The notes: generated by a model from the letters alone, not told the origin. Positions 27,935-37,783 are shown, numbered from the stretch's first letter. The stretch is DNA of 64,000 bases from Planctomycetota bacterium (GCA_022711755.1 JAKLEA010000009.1:62001-126000), one strand, 5' to 3'. Program-made: numbers and translations.

Positions 27935-29974
27935 TCAAGGACTTGATGAGCCGGATTTGCCGCCAGCTTCATCTTCCCCGATCGCGTCAAGGACTTCCAG
28001 CGCGAGTTTGTTGCCAGGCTCAAGCCCAAGCGCCTTTTGCGCCATGCCGCGGGCCTGATCGTGGCGTCCGCGGTCCGCAAGGAACCGCGCGTATTCGGCA
28101 TGCAGCAGGGCCGAATCGGGCCTGTTGGCCAGTGACTTTGCGAATACTTCGTCCGCCGCGTCCGGCTGTTTCGCTTTCTCGCAGGCCAGCGCCAGATCAA
28201 TCCAGACCAGTTCGTTGGCAGGCTCGAGTTCAAGCGCCTTTTTCAGGTAGATGACGGCCTCGCCGTATTCCCCTCTTGCGGACAAAAGCCTTCCGACGAG
28301 GGCCTGCAATTCGGAGGACCAGGGGCAAGCCTTCAGCCCCGACGCGGCGGCGACGCAAGCCTCGTCTGTCCGTCCGAGCGTGAACAGGACTCCGGATTCG
28401 GCCATGTAACCTTCCGGGGAGGCCGGGGCGGCGTTGCGCGCCTTACGATATTCCGTCAACGCTTCGTCAAGGCGTCCGGCTTCGCGGTGGTAATCGCCCA
28501 GCATCAGGAAGCCGATGGCGGGATCGCCCTTCAAGATCGGCGAGAACGCCAGGGCCAGACCGCAGGCCAGAACGCCGGCGCAGACGAGTATCTTTCGACG
28601 GTCGGTTGCCCGGAACGCCTGCGCTGTCGCGGTTGCTCCCGCGCCGGCCCAGAGCAGGAGAAATGGCGCGGCCATGAAGCGATAGCGCGCGTTAACAAAG
28701 AACGCGATCACCGCAGCAATCGCCGCCATTGCCAGCAGGCGGACAATCCATTCCTCCATGCCGCACCCGCGAATAACTATCAACCCGACCAGCGCCAGCG
28801 GACCGATGATCCAGAAACCGGCAAGAGGCAGCCTGAGAATGAACGAAAATCTCCGGGCTGTTTCAAGGTCAATCGGATCGGGAATTTCAAAGCGATTCCA
28901 GAAATACAGTGTCTTGCGGATCATCAGACCTATGAATGCCGCCGGTTCACTGCGAATATGCTCAAAGGTCTTGCCGAACCAGAACGAGGACGTTTCCCGG
29001 CAATTCAGTTTCTTTCCGGACAGTTGTTCGGCAAGTCGGGCCATGTCTTTGTGTTCGTGAACGGGGTTGGGAGAGACGCCGGGAATACGGGCCAGCTTTC
29101 CATCTGCAAAAGGCCCGTTGCCGAGGTAGAACATGTGGCCGGTCTGGTAGGCCACGGGGACAAATTCCCCGCCGTAGCGATAATTTCTTAAAGTAACAGG
29201 CATGACGCAGGCGCACATTGCAGCGAGAAATATCGCGGACAGAATCATCGCGCGCGGAAGACTGACGCGGGGTTCATCTCCTTCTGGTTCCCATCCTTGA
29301 ACAAGACAGTCTTTCCTGCAGCAAATCTTGATGAAGAATGCCGGGATGAACATCGCGGCAAACAAAGGTCCGGCGCTTCGGACGACGCTCAAAATCCCGC
29401 ATGTGATGCCTGCGAATAGCCACGTCTTGATGCTCGGTCTTCTGAATGCCATGAGGCATGTCCACAATGACAACAGAGACAGGAACAGCGACACAGTTTC
29501 CTTCGTAAGGCAGTCCGTATACAGGATTTGAAGATCATATGCCCCCAGGAGAAAAGCCGACGCAAGGCCAGCCGTCTCCCCGAAGAGGGACGCCCCGATC
29601 ACATAGAGCAACCATACAGATGCGACGCTCAATGCAAGTTGCAGCGCCCTGACGGGTCCGGGATCGCGCCCAAATAAGCGATACGTCGCCGCCATTAGAT
29701 ACGGGTATCCCGGTTCACGGTAATATGGCTCCCCGTCGAAGAAACTCTTGCCGCCTGTCGCCATAGCCCAAGCCCAATGATCGTCCACCCGCTCGTCGAG
29801 GGTGAGATTTTTGTGGAAGGGGCTTTGCGCGTATTCCGCCATGAATAGAACGCGCAATACCAGCGCCAGCAGGAGAACGCCATGCAGGAGAGAAAGCCTT
29901 CCTTTTCTCTTTTGCGGTGTTTGGGCAGATTCGGCGGGCTGCGTTTTAGACGGCTTATCTGACAGGCTTGTCAC
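27935..29974 (-). CDS. GT-C type membrane glycosyltransferase with C-terminal TPR repeats
   Basis: The 679-residue protein has about eleven hydrophobic spans in residues 28-490. An early luminal acidic segment (NLTLDERVDDHWAWA, near 55) contains the Asp-Glu pair typical of ArnT/PMT-like GT-C enzymes that use lipid-linked sugars. Residues about 500-665 are TPR repeats (GDYHREAGRLDEALTEYRKA, then GEYGEAVIYLKKALELEPAN and GRHDQARGMAQKALGLEPGN). The GT-C plus TPR fusion occurs in PVC-like bacteria. The start is a GTG without a good ribosome site, 18 bases after the upstream gene, so it may rely on coupling. Acceptor and donor are unknown. Confidence 0.75.
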   Translation of the reverse strand: MTSLSDKPSKTQPAESAQTPQKRKGRLSLLHGVLLLALVLRVLFMAEYAQSPFHKNLTLDERVDDHWAWAMATGGKSFFDGEPYYREPGYPYLMAATYRLFGRDPGPVRALQLALSVASVWLLYVIGASLFGETAGLASAFLLGAYDLQILYTDCLTKETVSLFLSLLSLWTCLMAFRRPSIKTWLFAGITCGILSVVRSAGPLFAAMFIPAFFIKICCRKDCLVQGWEPEGDEPRVSLPRAMILSAIFLAAMCACVMPVTLRNYRYGGEFVPVAYQTGHMFYLGNGPFADGKLARIPGVSPNPVHEHKDMARLAEQLSGKKLNCRETSSFWFGKTFEHIRSEPAAFIGLMIRKTLYFWNRFEIPDPIDLETARRFSFILRLPLAGFWIIGPLALVGLIVIRGCGMEEWIVRLLAMAAIAAVIAFFVNARYRFMAAPFLLLWAGAGATATAQAFRATDRRKILVCAGVLACGLALAFSPILKGDPAIGFLMLGDYHREAGRLDEALTEYRKARNAAPASPEGYMAESGVLFTLGRTDEACVAAASGLKACPWSSELQALVGRLLSARGEYGEAVIYLKKALELEPANELVWIDLALACEKAKQPDAADEVFAKSLANRPDSALLHAEYARFLADRGRHDQARGMAQKALGLEPGNKLALEVLDAIGEDEAGGKSGSSSP

Positions 29975-29992
29975 GTGGCAGATACCGGGATG

Positions 29993-30424
29993 TCAGTATT
30001 CTTCTTCCTTTGGGACCAGCTTTTCCTTGGACTTGATAAGGTTTCTTACCCTCGGGTCATCGCTGTCGCCATACTTTTTTTGCAGTTTTTTGAACGCGGC
30101 GATTGCGTCATCGTTTTCTCCCTTGGCTATCATCTCCTCGATCTCGGCGCATCTTTTCTGCGCTTTTTCGTATCGTTCATCCTTGTTGTCGAAGAGCGCT
30201 GAAATGATAAGGAACAACAAGAGGACGCCCGCGATGACGCCGCCGGCGATATAGACCTTCCGGTTGATCCTTACGGTGTTGTATTTGCTGCTTCCGGGCG
30301 ACGGGCAGCGAACTTCACGACCGCAATTCTCGCAGCGCATGTAACGCCCGGCCAGCGTTTCGGGAATTTCAATCTTGTGTTGACACCCCTTGCAGTACTT
30401 TATGGCGTACCTTACCTGTTGCAT
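29993..30424 (-). CDS. Zinc-ribbon, single-pass membrane protein of unknown function
   Basis: The 143-residue protein begins with a zinc ribbon (YCKGCQHKIEIP and then MRCENCGREVRCP, CxxC pairs near 10 and 32). It has one transmembrane helix (VYIAGGVIAGVLLLFLIISAL, near 57-77) and a charged helical tail (KAQKRCAEIEEMIAKGENDD). The tail has TPR-like spacing. It is upstream of the GT-C/TPR gene with an 18-base gap and is probably co-transcribed. Such ribbon plus membrane proteins are common and mostly unstudied in Planctomycetota-like genomes. Confidence 0.7.
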   Translation of the reverse strand: MQQVRYAIKYCKGCQHKIEIPETLAGRYMRCENCGREVRCPSPGSSKYNTVRINRKVYIAGGVIAGVLLLFLIISALFDNKDERYEKAQKRCAEIEEMIAKGENDDAIAAFKKLQKKYGDSDDPRVRNLIKSKEKLVPKEEEY

Positions 30425-30557
30425 CCCGCCACCACGCCGAACACTAAGGCCCTTATCAGTTCACCCGCGCCGAAACAAGGCCGCTGACGGCGCATTCCAC
30501 ACAACTGTATTTTACATACGTATCTGTGCTTCGTCAACCGGCCCGCGCCCCCTTTTC

Positions 30558-30587
30558 TTGACGCGACAGGTCTTTAAATATTATGAT
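30558..30587 (+). promoter_or_regulatory. Candidate promoter of the MBL-fold gene
   Basis: TTGACG (30558-30563) and TATGAT (30582-30587) are 18 bases apart; an overlapping TATTAT at 30579 gives a 15-base spacer. The TTG start lies about 60 bases downstream. Confidence 0.5.
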
Positions 30588-30649
30588 TGCTTCTTGGCTC
30601 TCGAAGCATCCCCCACAGGCTGCAGCCGTCATTTACGGAGAACTCATCC

Positions 30650-31348
30650 TTGAGACTCCTTAGAAACATTTACCTGGTTGGCGGGCTGGACTACCACCTG
30701 ACCTACACAGACTGGCCCTCTAACGACTGCAACGTCTACCTTGTGGACACGCGGGATACGCTCGTTATGGTGGACTGCGGCTGCGGAGAGACCGTCCCCT
30801 CCATCCTGACCCACATCCGGGAACTGGGTCTGGAGGTGCGGGACCTCAGCCATGTTCTCCTGACGCATGAACATCTCCCCCATTCGGGCGGCGCGGAAGC
30901 GCTCAGGAAGGCCGGAGCCAATGTGATTTCCCATCAGGCGGCAGCGCAAGCCCTGAATGCCGGAGACGAACGGACATCCGCCTTCCATTATCACAAAAGG
31001 CCCGTGCCGGTCGAGGTGGTGATGTCGCTGGCTGACGGCGCGGAAATCGAGATCGGCGAGGCGGTCTTCCGCATGATTCACCTGCCCGGCCATTCGCCTG
31101 GGAGTTGCGCATACGAGATGGAAATGGGCGGGCGGAAGGTCTTCTTCACCGGAGACGTCGTCATGAACGGCGGCATGCCGGGAAGATGCGACAACTTCGG
31201 TTTCAACGCAAACGCCATGCGCAGCAGCCTTTTGCGGCTCCTCAAGGATTTCACGCCCGACTGCGTCATGCCCGGGCATGGCCCCATGTGTTTCACAAAC
31301 GCGACGGTCTGGATCGAGAGCGCACTGTCCCTGATGCTGCGCGAATAA
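30650..31348 (+). CDS. MBL-fold metallo-hydrolase lacking the HxHxDH aspartate
   Basis: The 232-residue protein is a metallo-beta-lactamase-fold hydrolase. It has VMVDCGCGE near 40, the first metal motif THEHLPHSGG near 72, IHLPGHSPGS near 138, FFTGDVVMNGG near 160, and VMPGHGPM near 195. The canonical HxHxDH reads H73-E-H75-L-P77-H78, so the Asp that binds the second metal is Pro. The start is taken as TTG at 30650, because GGAG lies 9 bases upstream and the conserved fold begins there; the open frame reaches back to 30587 without a ribosome site. It is divergent from the zinc-ribbon gene. The substrate is unknown. Confidence 0.8.
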   Translation: MRLLRNIYLVGGLDYHLTYTDWPSNDCNVYLVDTRDTLVMVDCGCGETVPSILTHIRELGLEVRDLSHVLLTHEHLPHSGGAEALRKAGANVISHQAAAQALNAGDERTSAFHYHKRPVPVEVVMSLADGAEIEIGEAVFRMIHLPGHSPGSCAYEMEMGGRKVFFTGDVVMNGGMPGRCDNFGFNANAMRSSLLRLLKDFTPDCVMPGHGPMCFTNATVWIESALSLMLRE

Positions 31349-31392
31349 ACTCGCTTTTTAAGCACAGCCTCCCGTCGAGGGGGCTTTTCAGG

Positions 31393-34300
31393 ATGTCACG
31401 AATCATAAACCTGCTGGCGCTTGCCGCGTTTCTTTGCCTCTCCGTGCGGGGAGCGGAGAACCTTCTTGCCAACCCGGAGTTCGAATCGGGGACGGGCGGA
31501 TGGTCCTTTCAAATAAGGGACGCCGCCGCCAAAGACGGAACAGGAAACGACAGGCTCGCAGAAGGCGGGATTACCGCAGGGGCCGGACGCAAAGGAAACG
31601 CCTACCTGATAAGCGTTGGGGCGGCGGGAAAGGCGGCGGTCGTCTCTGAGCCGGTTCCCGTCATCGCTGGAAAGACGTACCTTTTCAGTTTCTGGGCGAG
31701 AGTCGAGACTGGCGATTCCGCGAGTCCGGCAACGCCACGGGCATGGGGGTACCTCGGCTGGTATGACAAGGCCGGAATCAGCATACAACCGCCCCCATCA
31801 ACGCAGACTGCGGATGGTCCGGAATGGACATTACTCAGCGTTCAGGCCAAGTCCCCGCCCGAAGCCGTCAGCGCAAGGGCGTACCTCTTCAATCGCACTG
31901 AGCCTGATGGTCCGGGCGCGCCGGTCAAGGTATATTTCGACGATGTCTCGCTTGCCGAGTCTGTTCCCCTCTCAGAACGCATATCCTCACCGAAGAGGAT
32001 ATATCCCGACACCGCGCTCATCGCCGATGGAAAACCGCAGGCTTCGATCATAGCGCCGGATGATCCTGCGCACATGGGCATGGCCCGCGAGATTCAAGCG
32101 GTTGTCGAGACCGCATTACAGGTGCGACTGCCGATAATGAAGGCTGATGACTGGACGGCGGCCAAAGCCGGCGCGGAGAACGTCATCCTTATCGGCCACG
32201 CGCTGAACAACCCCGCGATACTGCAATTATACGGGTGGGAACTAACCTCGGTTGACGGAATATATCCCGGAGAAGGCGGATGGGCGCTTCAGACCGTCAG
32301 CGATCCGTGGGGAACCGGGCGCAACGCGATAATCGTCGGCGCAAGCACAATTCCAGGCGCTGCGGCGGCAACCGCCGAGTTTAATAAGCTTGTCAATTCC
32401 GCCGAGAAGGGGGTTATCTCCAGACAATGGCGAGTCAATCTTGAAGGCAAGGCGGCCTCCAATTTCAACGAATACGTTAATCCGCCCGGCGATGGGTTTA
32501 TCGAATCCCGTGTAAAGCAGACCCGCGACGCGCTGGAGGAAGGCGTTCACACCGGGGCGACCCGCAGCATCGCCGGGGCCGGACGTGATTACATGCGAAG
32601 CGGGCGGGAGGTCTACGCCGGATTGTGCGCCGCGCTGATTGACCTTATGTGGGAGGACCGTCAGAAAAACCGCCCGACACACGGCGGACCGTGGGGCATG
32701 GACGCGGACTTCAATCTGGCAGGCGTCGTCACTGCCCTGGACCTGATCGAGGAAAGTCCCTCCCTGACGTCTGACGACAGGATCAGGCTCACGAAGATTG
32801 TCGCCGAATACTGTAATTACTGGACGACCTACTGGAGCATGAGCGGCGTCCGGACTCCCGGATTGCGCAACAATCATACGACCTTCACCAGCCTCGGCCT
32901 GTTCTTTGCGGGGCGTTACTTCGGCCTTTATTACCCCTGCCGCGAAGCAGAGCAGTGGAGCGAGATGTCCCGGCTTGCCTTCGAGCCGATACTCTCCGAA
33001 TTCAAGGCGCAGGAGGACAGTAACTCGTACCAGTGGATTCCGCCCAGGCATGTCATCGCCTACAGCCTTGCCTCCGGGAACATGGACTTCTTCAAAAGCC
33101 GCGCAGCCCGGCGCATGGCCGATCTGGCGATCATGACGATGGACAACCTGGGCTACCAGGTGTCCTTCGGCGACGTAGGGAACTTCTCCGGCGGGACGGC
33201 TGAATTTCCACTCTGGAACGCGGCTACGTGGTTCTATCGCGACGGGCGTTACGCCTGGGCGTTGGACAAGGCGGCGAAGGTTCGCAGACGTCAGGAGTTC
33301 GAACTCAACTCGCTTGTTGCACCGATAGCGCAGCAGGAGCCGTCCGACCTGTCCGGTCTTCAGGTCTTTCCGGTAGGCGGGGGATTCTACAAGCACTTCG
33401 GCGGCGAGAAGGCAGGAATCCCAATCGAGGAAACCTTCGACAAGATTTCCATGCGCGCCGGCTTCGACCCCCTCGGCGAATATCTTCTGCTTGACGGTCT
33501 TGGGTGCGGCGGGCACAGGCACTACGATGGCAATTGCATTACACGCCTTTCCGCCCGAGGGCGAATCTGGCTGGCTGATTGCGACTATATAAAGGCGCTC
33601 CCGAAGTTCCATTGCGGAGTCCTTGTCTTCCGGGACGGAACCTCAGACGCGATGCCTCCGTTCTGCCGGCTCCTGGACGCTCAGGACGCGGACGACTTCG
33701 CGTTCAGCCGTTCATTGACGCCCGATTATGCCGGGGCGGACTGGGACAGGGCGATTCTCTGGATCAAGGGGCTGGGCTTCGTCGTAAAGGACGGCATGAC
33801 AGCGCGCGCGGCGGGCAACTTCTCCTTCCGAAACACGTGGCATGTGCTTGGGGACGTAGCAGAAAACGCCGGGCAGTTGTTCTCTGTTGAGCAGAAAGAA
33901 GAAGCGTTTGATATTGTCTCTGCTCTTCCACTGCCGTCAAAGCTCACCAGCGACGGCGCTCTGGGAGCCAACTGGGCCGGATATCCTTTCGCTGACCCGA
34001 TCGTTCACATACGGCAGCAGATCGGCGGGGGCGACATGAAACCGGGGGAGGTTTTTGCCTTCCACACGGCGCTTGTCCCCCGCCCTTCCGGTGGAGCCAT
34101 CGCGAAATTGGCGCACTGCGCCGGGGATGGGCTTGTATTAGAAGCAGGAGAAAGGCGCGTATGGATTGGTTTCGGAGGAAGCTCAGGTCCGCTCTCCGTC
34201 GCCGGGCAGGGTTGGGCCGCCGAAGGGGAAACAGCAACCATCTTTTCGGCAACATCGGTAACGGTTGCGGGACAGAAGCTGCTGGAAAGTAATAGGCCTG

Positions 34301-36192
34301 TGACGATTTCAATGCGGCCCGGTGGACGTTTCTTGCTTTATGCCCGGGAAGCTGCCGAGGTTATCATGAGCCTGAATCGTCGGTTCATCTCCGCCGGGGG
34401 GCGCGAATACAGGCCGGACCATGGCAAAATACAGCTTCGCCTTGAGCAAGGCAGGACGGTATTCGCGATGCGCGACGGAGCATCTCTCTGGCCGATAGTT
34501 CCGGATATTGCTGCGCTCCAGGCTGGGACCCGGTCAGCGATTTCGCCAACTGCGCCCATACTTCCGCTCGGTGGCCTGGCGATAGCTTGGACATCTGAAG
34601 CCATGTCGCCGGGATTATTGATAACCAACAATGCCGGTTATCCGTTTGCCTTTGATTCCGGCTGGGAAATCACTTCCATGCCGACGCCGGCGGCAGTCAA
34701 TCCATTTGCCACGGATGATTCCCCGAATGATATACGCATGCTGACCGACGGGCAGACAGCGCGCGCCGAAAACAGCGTAATGTGGGATAAGGGCATCCCT
34801 GTCACTCTGAAGATTGATCTGGCGCGTCCCTGTAGACTTCGGCAGATCAGCATTGACGCATGGTGGGGGCTTACATCGTCAAAATCACTCGCCTTTGCCA
34901 CACAGAAAATTACAGTCAAAGCCTCCCGCCAAAGCGACAGCGAAGCCGTGAATATAGCGGAAATTACTGACAACGGGCCGCACGGCGACTGGGGAAGCCC
35001 GATTGCGCACAGGATCAACGGCGGCGACGTCGAGGCCCGATATCTGACCATCGAACTCATACCGCGCGAGGGATGCGGCGTCTACCTTGCGGAACTTGAA
35101 GTGCGCGCATCGCCGATAGGGCAGGAAGCGGCGGTTAACCTCTCTGCTTCGCTCTCCCAGCAGCCCGTCATAACCGCTGCTGACGTTGACGGCGATTCAG
35201 CGCCGGATGCAATCATCGGCAATTCAAGCGGTTACATTGCCGTTCTGGGCAGGGATGGACGCGCCTTGTGGAAAAAGGATGCCGGCAGTCCTGTGCGCGC
35301 CATAGTAACCGGCGACGTTGATGGAGACGGGAAGCCGGAAGTCCTTGCCGGAACCCAGTACGGACAGCTTTTCTGCTTCGACACGGAGGGTAATCTGCTC
35401 TGGAACCATCAGTTCCCGCAATATAAACGTAAGCCTGTTGTCAGGGTCCTAATGTGCGCCGATTTGAACAGCGACGGGAAGGCGGAAATTATTGCAGGAA
35501 CGGAATCCTGGCACTTTTACTGCATTGACGGTCAAGGTCGGGAATTATGGCGGCGGGAAACCGTCCACGCATCCACTTGCGGCGCGGTGGCGGATGTTGA
35601 CTCCGATGGGCGTCCCGACGTTCTGGCTGGCACGGAATACTACTGGTGGCATTGCCTTGACGCAGCCGGAGCGCCTATGTGGGGATATTCATCCAGAAGC
35701 GGACCCAGGACAAATGCCGTTCTCGCCGCAAATCTGAGTGGAGAAGGAAAACGCGAGGTTGTATTCGCTGGAGCTGATGGAAACGTGCATGCCCTGTCTT
35801 GGGATGGATCGCTTTTATGGAAATACAATACCGGGGACGAGGTGACTGCGCTGGCGGCCCTGCCAACGTCGCCGGATAGACCGCCGATTCTTATTGCCGG
35901 GTCGCTTTCGTTTTCGGTTTACGGGCTTGACGGCTCGGGAAAATGCATTTGGCGCAGAGACATGGGGGATTCCGTAACATCATTCTGTGAATCGAGATAT
36001 GACGATATCCCTGTAGTGTTTGCGGCAGTTGAGAACGGTCATATCGCAGTAATAAGCCCGGAGGGCCGGGTACTGGCTGCGCTGCTGATGTCGTCATGTC
36101 CTGTGGCAATTGCAGGAGCGGGTGACGGAGTATTCGCAGCTCTGGCGGACGGCAGCGTCGTCAGGCTTGTCGCATCGGAACTCCAACCTTGA
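31393..36192 (+). CDS. Giant secreted polysaccharide-lyase-like protein with CBM, F5/8C and VCBS propeller
   Basis: The protein has 1,599 residues from the ATG at 31393; the in-frame extension to 31105 overlaps the MBL gene. A signal peptide (1-20) is followed by a CBM4/9-like jelly roll (about 22-190, NLLANPEFESGTGGWSF), then a GH67/GH20 N-terminal-like domain (about 205-345, ending NAIIVGAS). A helical toroid spans about 360-690. A heparinase II/III-like beta domain follows with LGCGGHRHYDGN near 705. An F5/8-type C domain begins near 1108, and from 1259 a propeller of FG-GAP/VCBS repeats with calcium loops (ADVDGDSAPDAIIGN, GDVDGDGKPEVLAG). This suggests a surface or secreted lyase for acidic polysaccharide. 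Enzyme class is inferred from architecture. Confidence 0.65.
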   Translation: MSRIINLLALAAFLCLSVRGAENLLANPEFESGTGGWSFQIRDAAAKDGTGNDRLAEGGITAGAGRKGNAYLISVGAAGKAAVVSEPVPVIAGKTYLFSFWARVETGDSASPATPRAWGYLGWYDKAGISIQPPPSTQTADGPEWTLLSVQAKSPPEAVSARAYLFNRTEPDGPGAPVKVYFDDVSLAESVPLSERISSPKRIYPDTALIADGKPQASIIAPDDPAHMGMAREIQAVVETALQVRLPIMKADDWTAAKAGAENVILIGHALNNPAILQLYGWELTSVDGIYPGEGGWALQTVSDPWGTGRNAIIVGASTIPGAAAATAEFNKLVNSAEKGVISRQWRVNLEGKAASNFNEYVNPPGDGFIESRVKQTRDALEEGVHTGATRSIAGAGRDYMRSGREVYAGLCAALIDLMWEDRQKNRPTHGGPWGMDADFNLAGVVTALDLIEESPSLTSDDRIRLTKIVAEYCNYWTTYWSMSGVRTPGLRNNHTTFTSLGLFFAGRYFGLYYPCREAEQWSEMSRLAFEPILSEFKAQEDSNSYQWIPPRHVIAYSLASGNMDFFKSRAARRMADLAIMTMDNLGYQVSFGDVGNFSGGTAEFPLWNAATWFYRDGRYAWALDKAAKVRRRQEFELNSLVAPIAQQEPSDLSGLQVFPVGGGFYKHFGGEKAGIPIEETFDKISMRAGFDPLGEYLLLDGLGCGGHRHYDGNCITRLSARGRIWLADCDYIKALPKFHCGVLVFRDGTSDAMPPFCRLLDAQDADDFAFSRSLTPDYAGADWDRAILWIKGLGFVVKDGMTARAAGNFSFRNTWHVLGDVAENAGQLFSVEQKEEAFDIVSALPLPSKLTSDGALGANWAGYPFADPIVHIRQQIGGGDMKPGEVFAFHTALVPRPSGGAIAKLAHCAGDGLVLEAGERRVWIGFGGSSGPLSVAGQGWAAEGETATIFSATSVTVAGQKLLESNRPVTISMRPGGRFLLYAREAAEVIMSLNRRFISAGGREYRPDHGKIQLRLEQGRTVFAMRDGASLWPIVPDIAALQAGTRSAISPTAPILPLGGLAIAWTSEAMSPGLLITNNAGYPFAFDSGWEITSMPTPAAVNPFATDDSPNDIRMLTDGQTARAENSVMWDKGIPVTLKIDLARPCRLRQISIDAWWGLTSSKSLAFATQKITVKASRQSDSEAVNIAEITDNGPHGDWGSPIAHRINGGDVEARYLTIELIPREGCGVYLAELEVRASPIGQEAAVNLSASLSQQPVITAADVDGDSAPDAIIGNSSGYIAVLGRDGRALWKKDAGSPVRAIVTGDVDGDGKPEVLAGTQYGQLFCFDTEGNLLWNHQFPQYKRKPVVRVLMCADLNSDGKAEIIAGTESWHFYCIDGQGRELWRRETVHASTCGAVADVDSDGRPDVLAGTEYYWWHCLDAAGAPMWGYSSRSGPRTNAVLAANLSGEGKREVVFAGADGNVHALSWDGSLLWKYNTGDEVTALAALPTSPDRPPILIAGSLSFSVYGLDGSGKCIWRRDMGDSVTSFCESRYDDIPVVFAAVENGHIAVISPEGRVLAALLMSSCPVAIAGAGDGVFAALADGSVVRLVASELQP

Positions 36193-36287
36193 ACGCGCTC
36201 TTACTTGGCTTGACTTGTCTCCCACGCGCGGAAATGATTATGTCAATTGGGAAAATCAAGTTTCCAGAGTAACAAGGAGATCATCAG

Positions 36288-37037
36288 GTGAAAATGGAAC
36301 ACAGTCCGGAATACGTTCGCAAGTCAGTCCCGTTTTTCATCGGTTCCGGAAATAGGAACGCGTCTTCAGGCGTCATGCTGGTTCTGTCTCTGTTTGCCTT
36401 CATTTTCATCGGTGACGGTCTTCGCGCTGCGGATGCTCCTGCGGCAAAGACTGTTGAGTTCACGATAGATTTCGGAGAAAAGGCCTTGGGTAAGGAGCTA
36501 TACCAGCTCGCCCTCTGGCTGGAAACCCCGGATGGCAAGTACCTTGATACGGTCTACGTTACAGAAAAGACCGGCAAGAAAGGGCTGGGAAACGGCTATA
36601 TGAAGGTACTGGGACTTAAGATCAGGGAGGCAGGCGAAGCCCTGCCCGTATGGGCGCACGCGCGAGGCATCCTTGACGGCAACAGCCTTTATCCCTCGGC
36701 CAAGAATCCTCTTCCCGATGCCGTATCGAGCGCGACACTGTCGGTCAAACAACTTAAGAGGACATTCAAGCTGACACCCGCCGCCATGACCCGAATCGGA
36801 GACGGTCCGGTCGTATGCAAGGCGGAGATCAACGTTTCGGGCGACGATTTCCCGTCATTTGTATTCAAAGGGGTATTGAATCCCGCCGATACCTCGCCGG
36901 TGGAAATGGCTCTTGCCGGATCGGGCCATCCGAAGGGCAAGGATGGCTTGGTCTCTCCCGCGGACGCGAGAAAGAGGCTCGATTCCGTGAAGTTGGTGAA
37001 AAAGGCGACTGTTTGCTTCGCGGGTTCGCCCAAGTAG
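36288..37037 (+). CDS. Exported protein, possibly DUF2271-like
   Basis: The 249-residue product has a signal sequence after a polar lead (GVMLVLSLFAFIFIGDG, cleavage near LRAADA). The mature part starts KTVEFTIDFGEKALGKELYQ and includes LALWLETPDGKYLDTVYV, which resembles the layout of DUF2271 predicted periplasmic proteins. The similarity is weak and recalled, not computed. The start is GTG at 36288, since AAGGAGA is 7 bases ahead; the ATG at 36294 is farther than ideal. It lies 77 bases before the methyltransferase gene and may be the first gene of that transcript. Confidence 0.55.
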   Translation: MKMEHSPEYVRKSVPFFIGSGNRNASSGVMLVLSLFAFIFIGDGLRAADAPAAKTVEFTIDFGEKALGKELYQLALWLETPDGKYLDTVYVTEKTGKKGLGNGYMKVLGLKIREAGEALPVWAHARGILDGNSLYPSAKNPLPDAVSSATLSVKQLKRTFKLTPAAMTRIGDGPVVCKAEINVSGDDFPSFVFKGVLNPADTSPVEMALAGSGHPKGKDGLVSPADARKRLDSVKLVKKATVCFAGSPK

Positions 37038-37114
37038 AATATCCGCGTGAACCATTAGTTTTTCACTGGCCTGCTGCGCGCTGCGGATACGGATAACAGG
37101 GGAGCGATTGAAAT

Positions 37115-37783
37115 ATGTTCGGACGAAAGGGCAGGCGCGAAGAGCTTTCGCTTCCCACCAGAGGGCGGGTGCTCACCCATGCGGCGTCGGTCTACGACGC
37201 GCTGATCCCAATCGTCGCTTTCGGGGCGGAACCGCGTCTGAACCGCATGATTGCCGACGCGCTCGCTCCGAAGGACGGAGATCGCATCGTTGACGTTGGT
37301 TGCGGCACGGGACTCCTGACCGCTGAAGTGTCCGCCCGGATTGGCACCGGCGAGGTTATCGGCGTGGATGCCTCCTTCCCCATGATTAAGGTTGCATCGC
37401 GCAAGCGAGCAAACTCCGTCTGCCGGTTCCAACCCGGCTTGGCCGAGGAGCTGCCATTCGAGGATTCCTCCTTCGACGCCTATACCTCGGCTTTATTCTA
37501 CCATCATGTGCCCTTGGACCTGAAGAAGCGCAGCGCAATGGAAGCCATGCGCGTGCTGAAACCCGGGGGACGATTTGTGATCGCTGACATTGACCGCCCT
37601 TGGACGTTATTCGGGAAGCTTTACTCGTATTCAGGCGTTATACTTCTGCGGCAGCCGGAGATTGAGGAAAGCATCAAAGGCGTACTGCAGGGCGCGCTTC
37701 TGGAGGCCGGGGCGCAGAACCTGGCACAATGCGGCGGAACGATGGGATGCATCCGGTTGCTGAAAGGGAACAAGGCAAAATGA
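37115..37783 (+). CDS. Class I SAM-dependent methyltransferase (UbiE-like)
   Basis: The 222-residue protein has the nucleotide-binding motif IVDVGCGTGLLTAE near residue 58, an acidic loop at VIGVDASFPMIKVA near 80, and the post-motif RVLKPGGRFVIADID near 148. These match class I small-molecule methyltransferases of the UbiE/MenG and sterol C-methyl type. Its stop overlaps the ATG of the isoprenoid-synthase-like gene. In this context it may methylate an isoprenoid or prenylated quinone. An extended Phe-Tyr-His-His segment (ALFYHHVPLDLKK) occupies the substrate side. The substrate is not known. Confidence 0.8.
   Translation: MFGRKGRREELSLPTRGRVLTHAASVYDALIPIVAFGAEPRLNRMIADALAPKDGDRIVDVGCGTGLLTAEVSARIGTGEVIGVDASFPMIKVASRKRANSVCRFQPGLAEELPFEDSSFDAYTSALFYHHVPLDLKKRSAMEAMRVLKPGGRFVIADIDRPWTLFGKLYSYSGVILLRQPEIEESIKGVLQGALLEAGAQNLAQCGGTMGCIRLLKGNKAK

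Noticed and set aside
31105..31392. N-terminal extension of the 1,599-residue protein
   Set aside because: It overlaps the MBL gene in another frame, is Arg/His-rich, and the signal peptide starts at 31393.
36193..36287. Terminator after the giant lyase-like gene
   Set aside because: No stem followed by a T-run was found in the gap.
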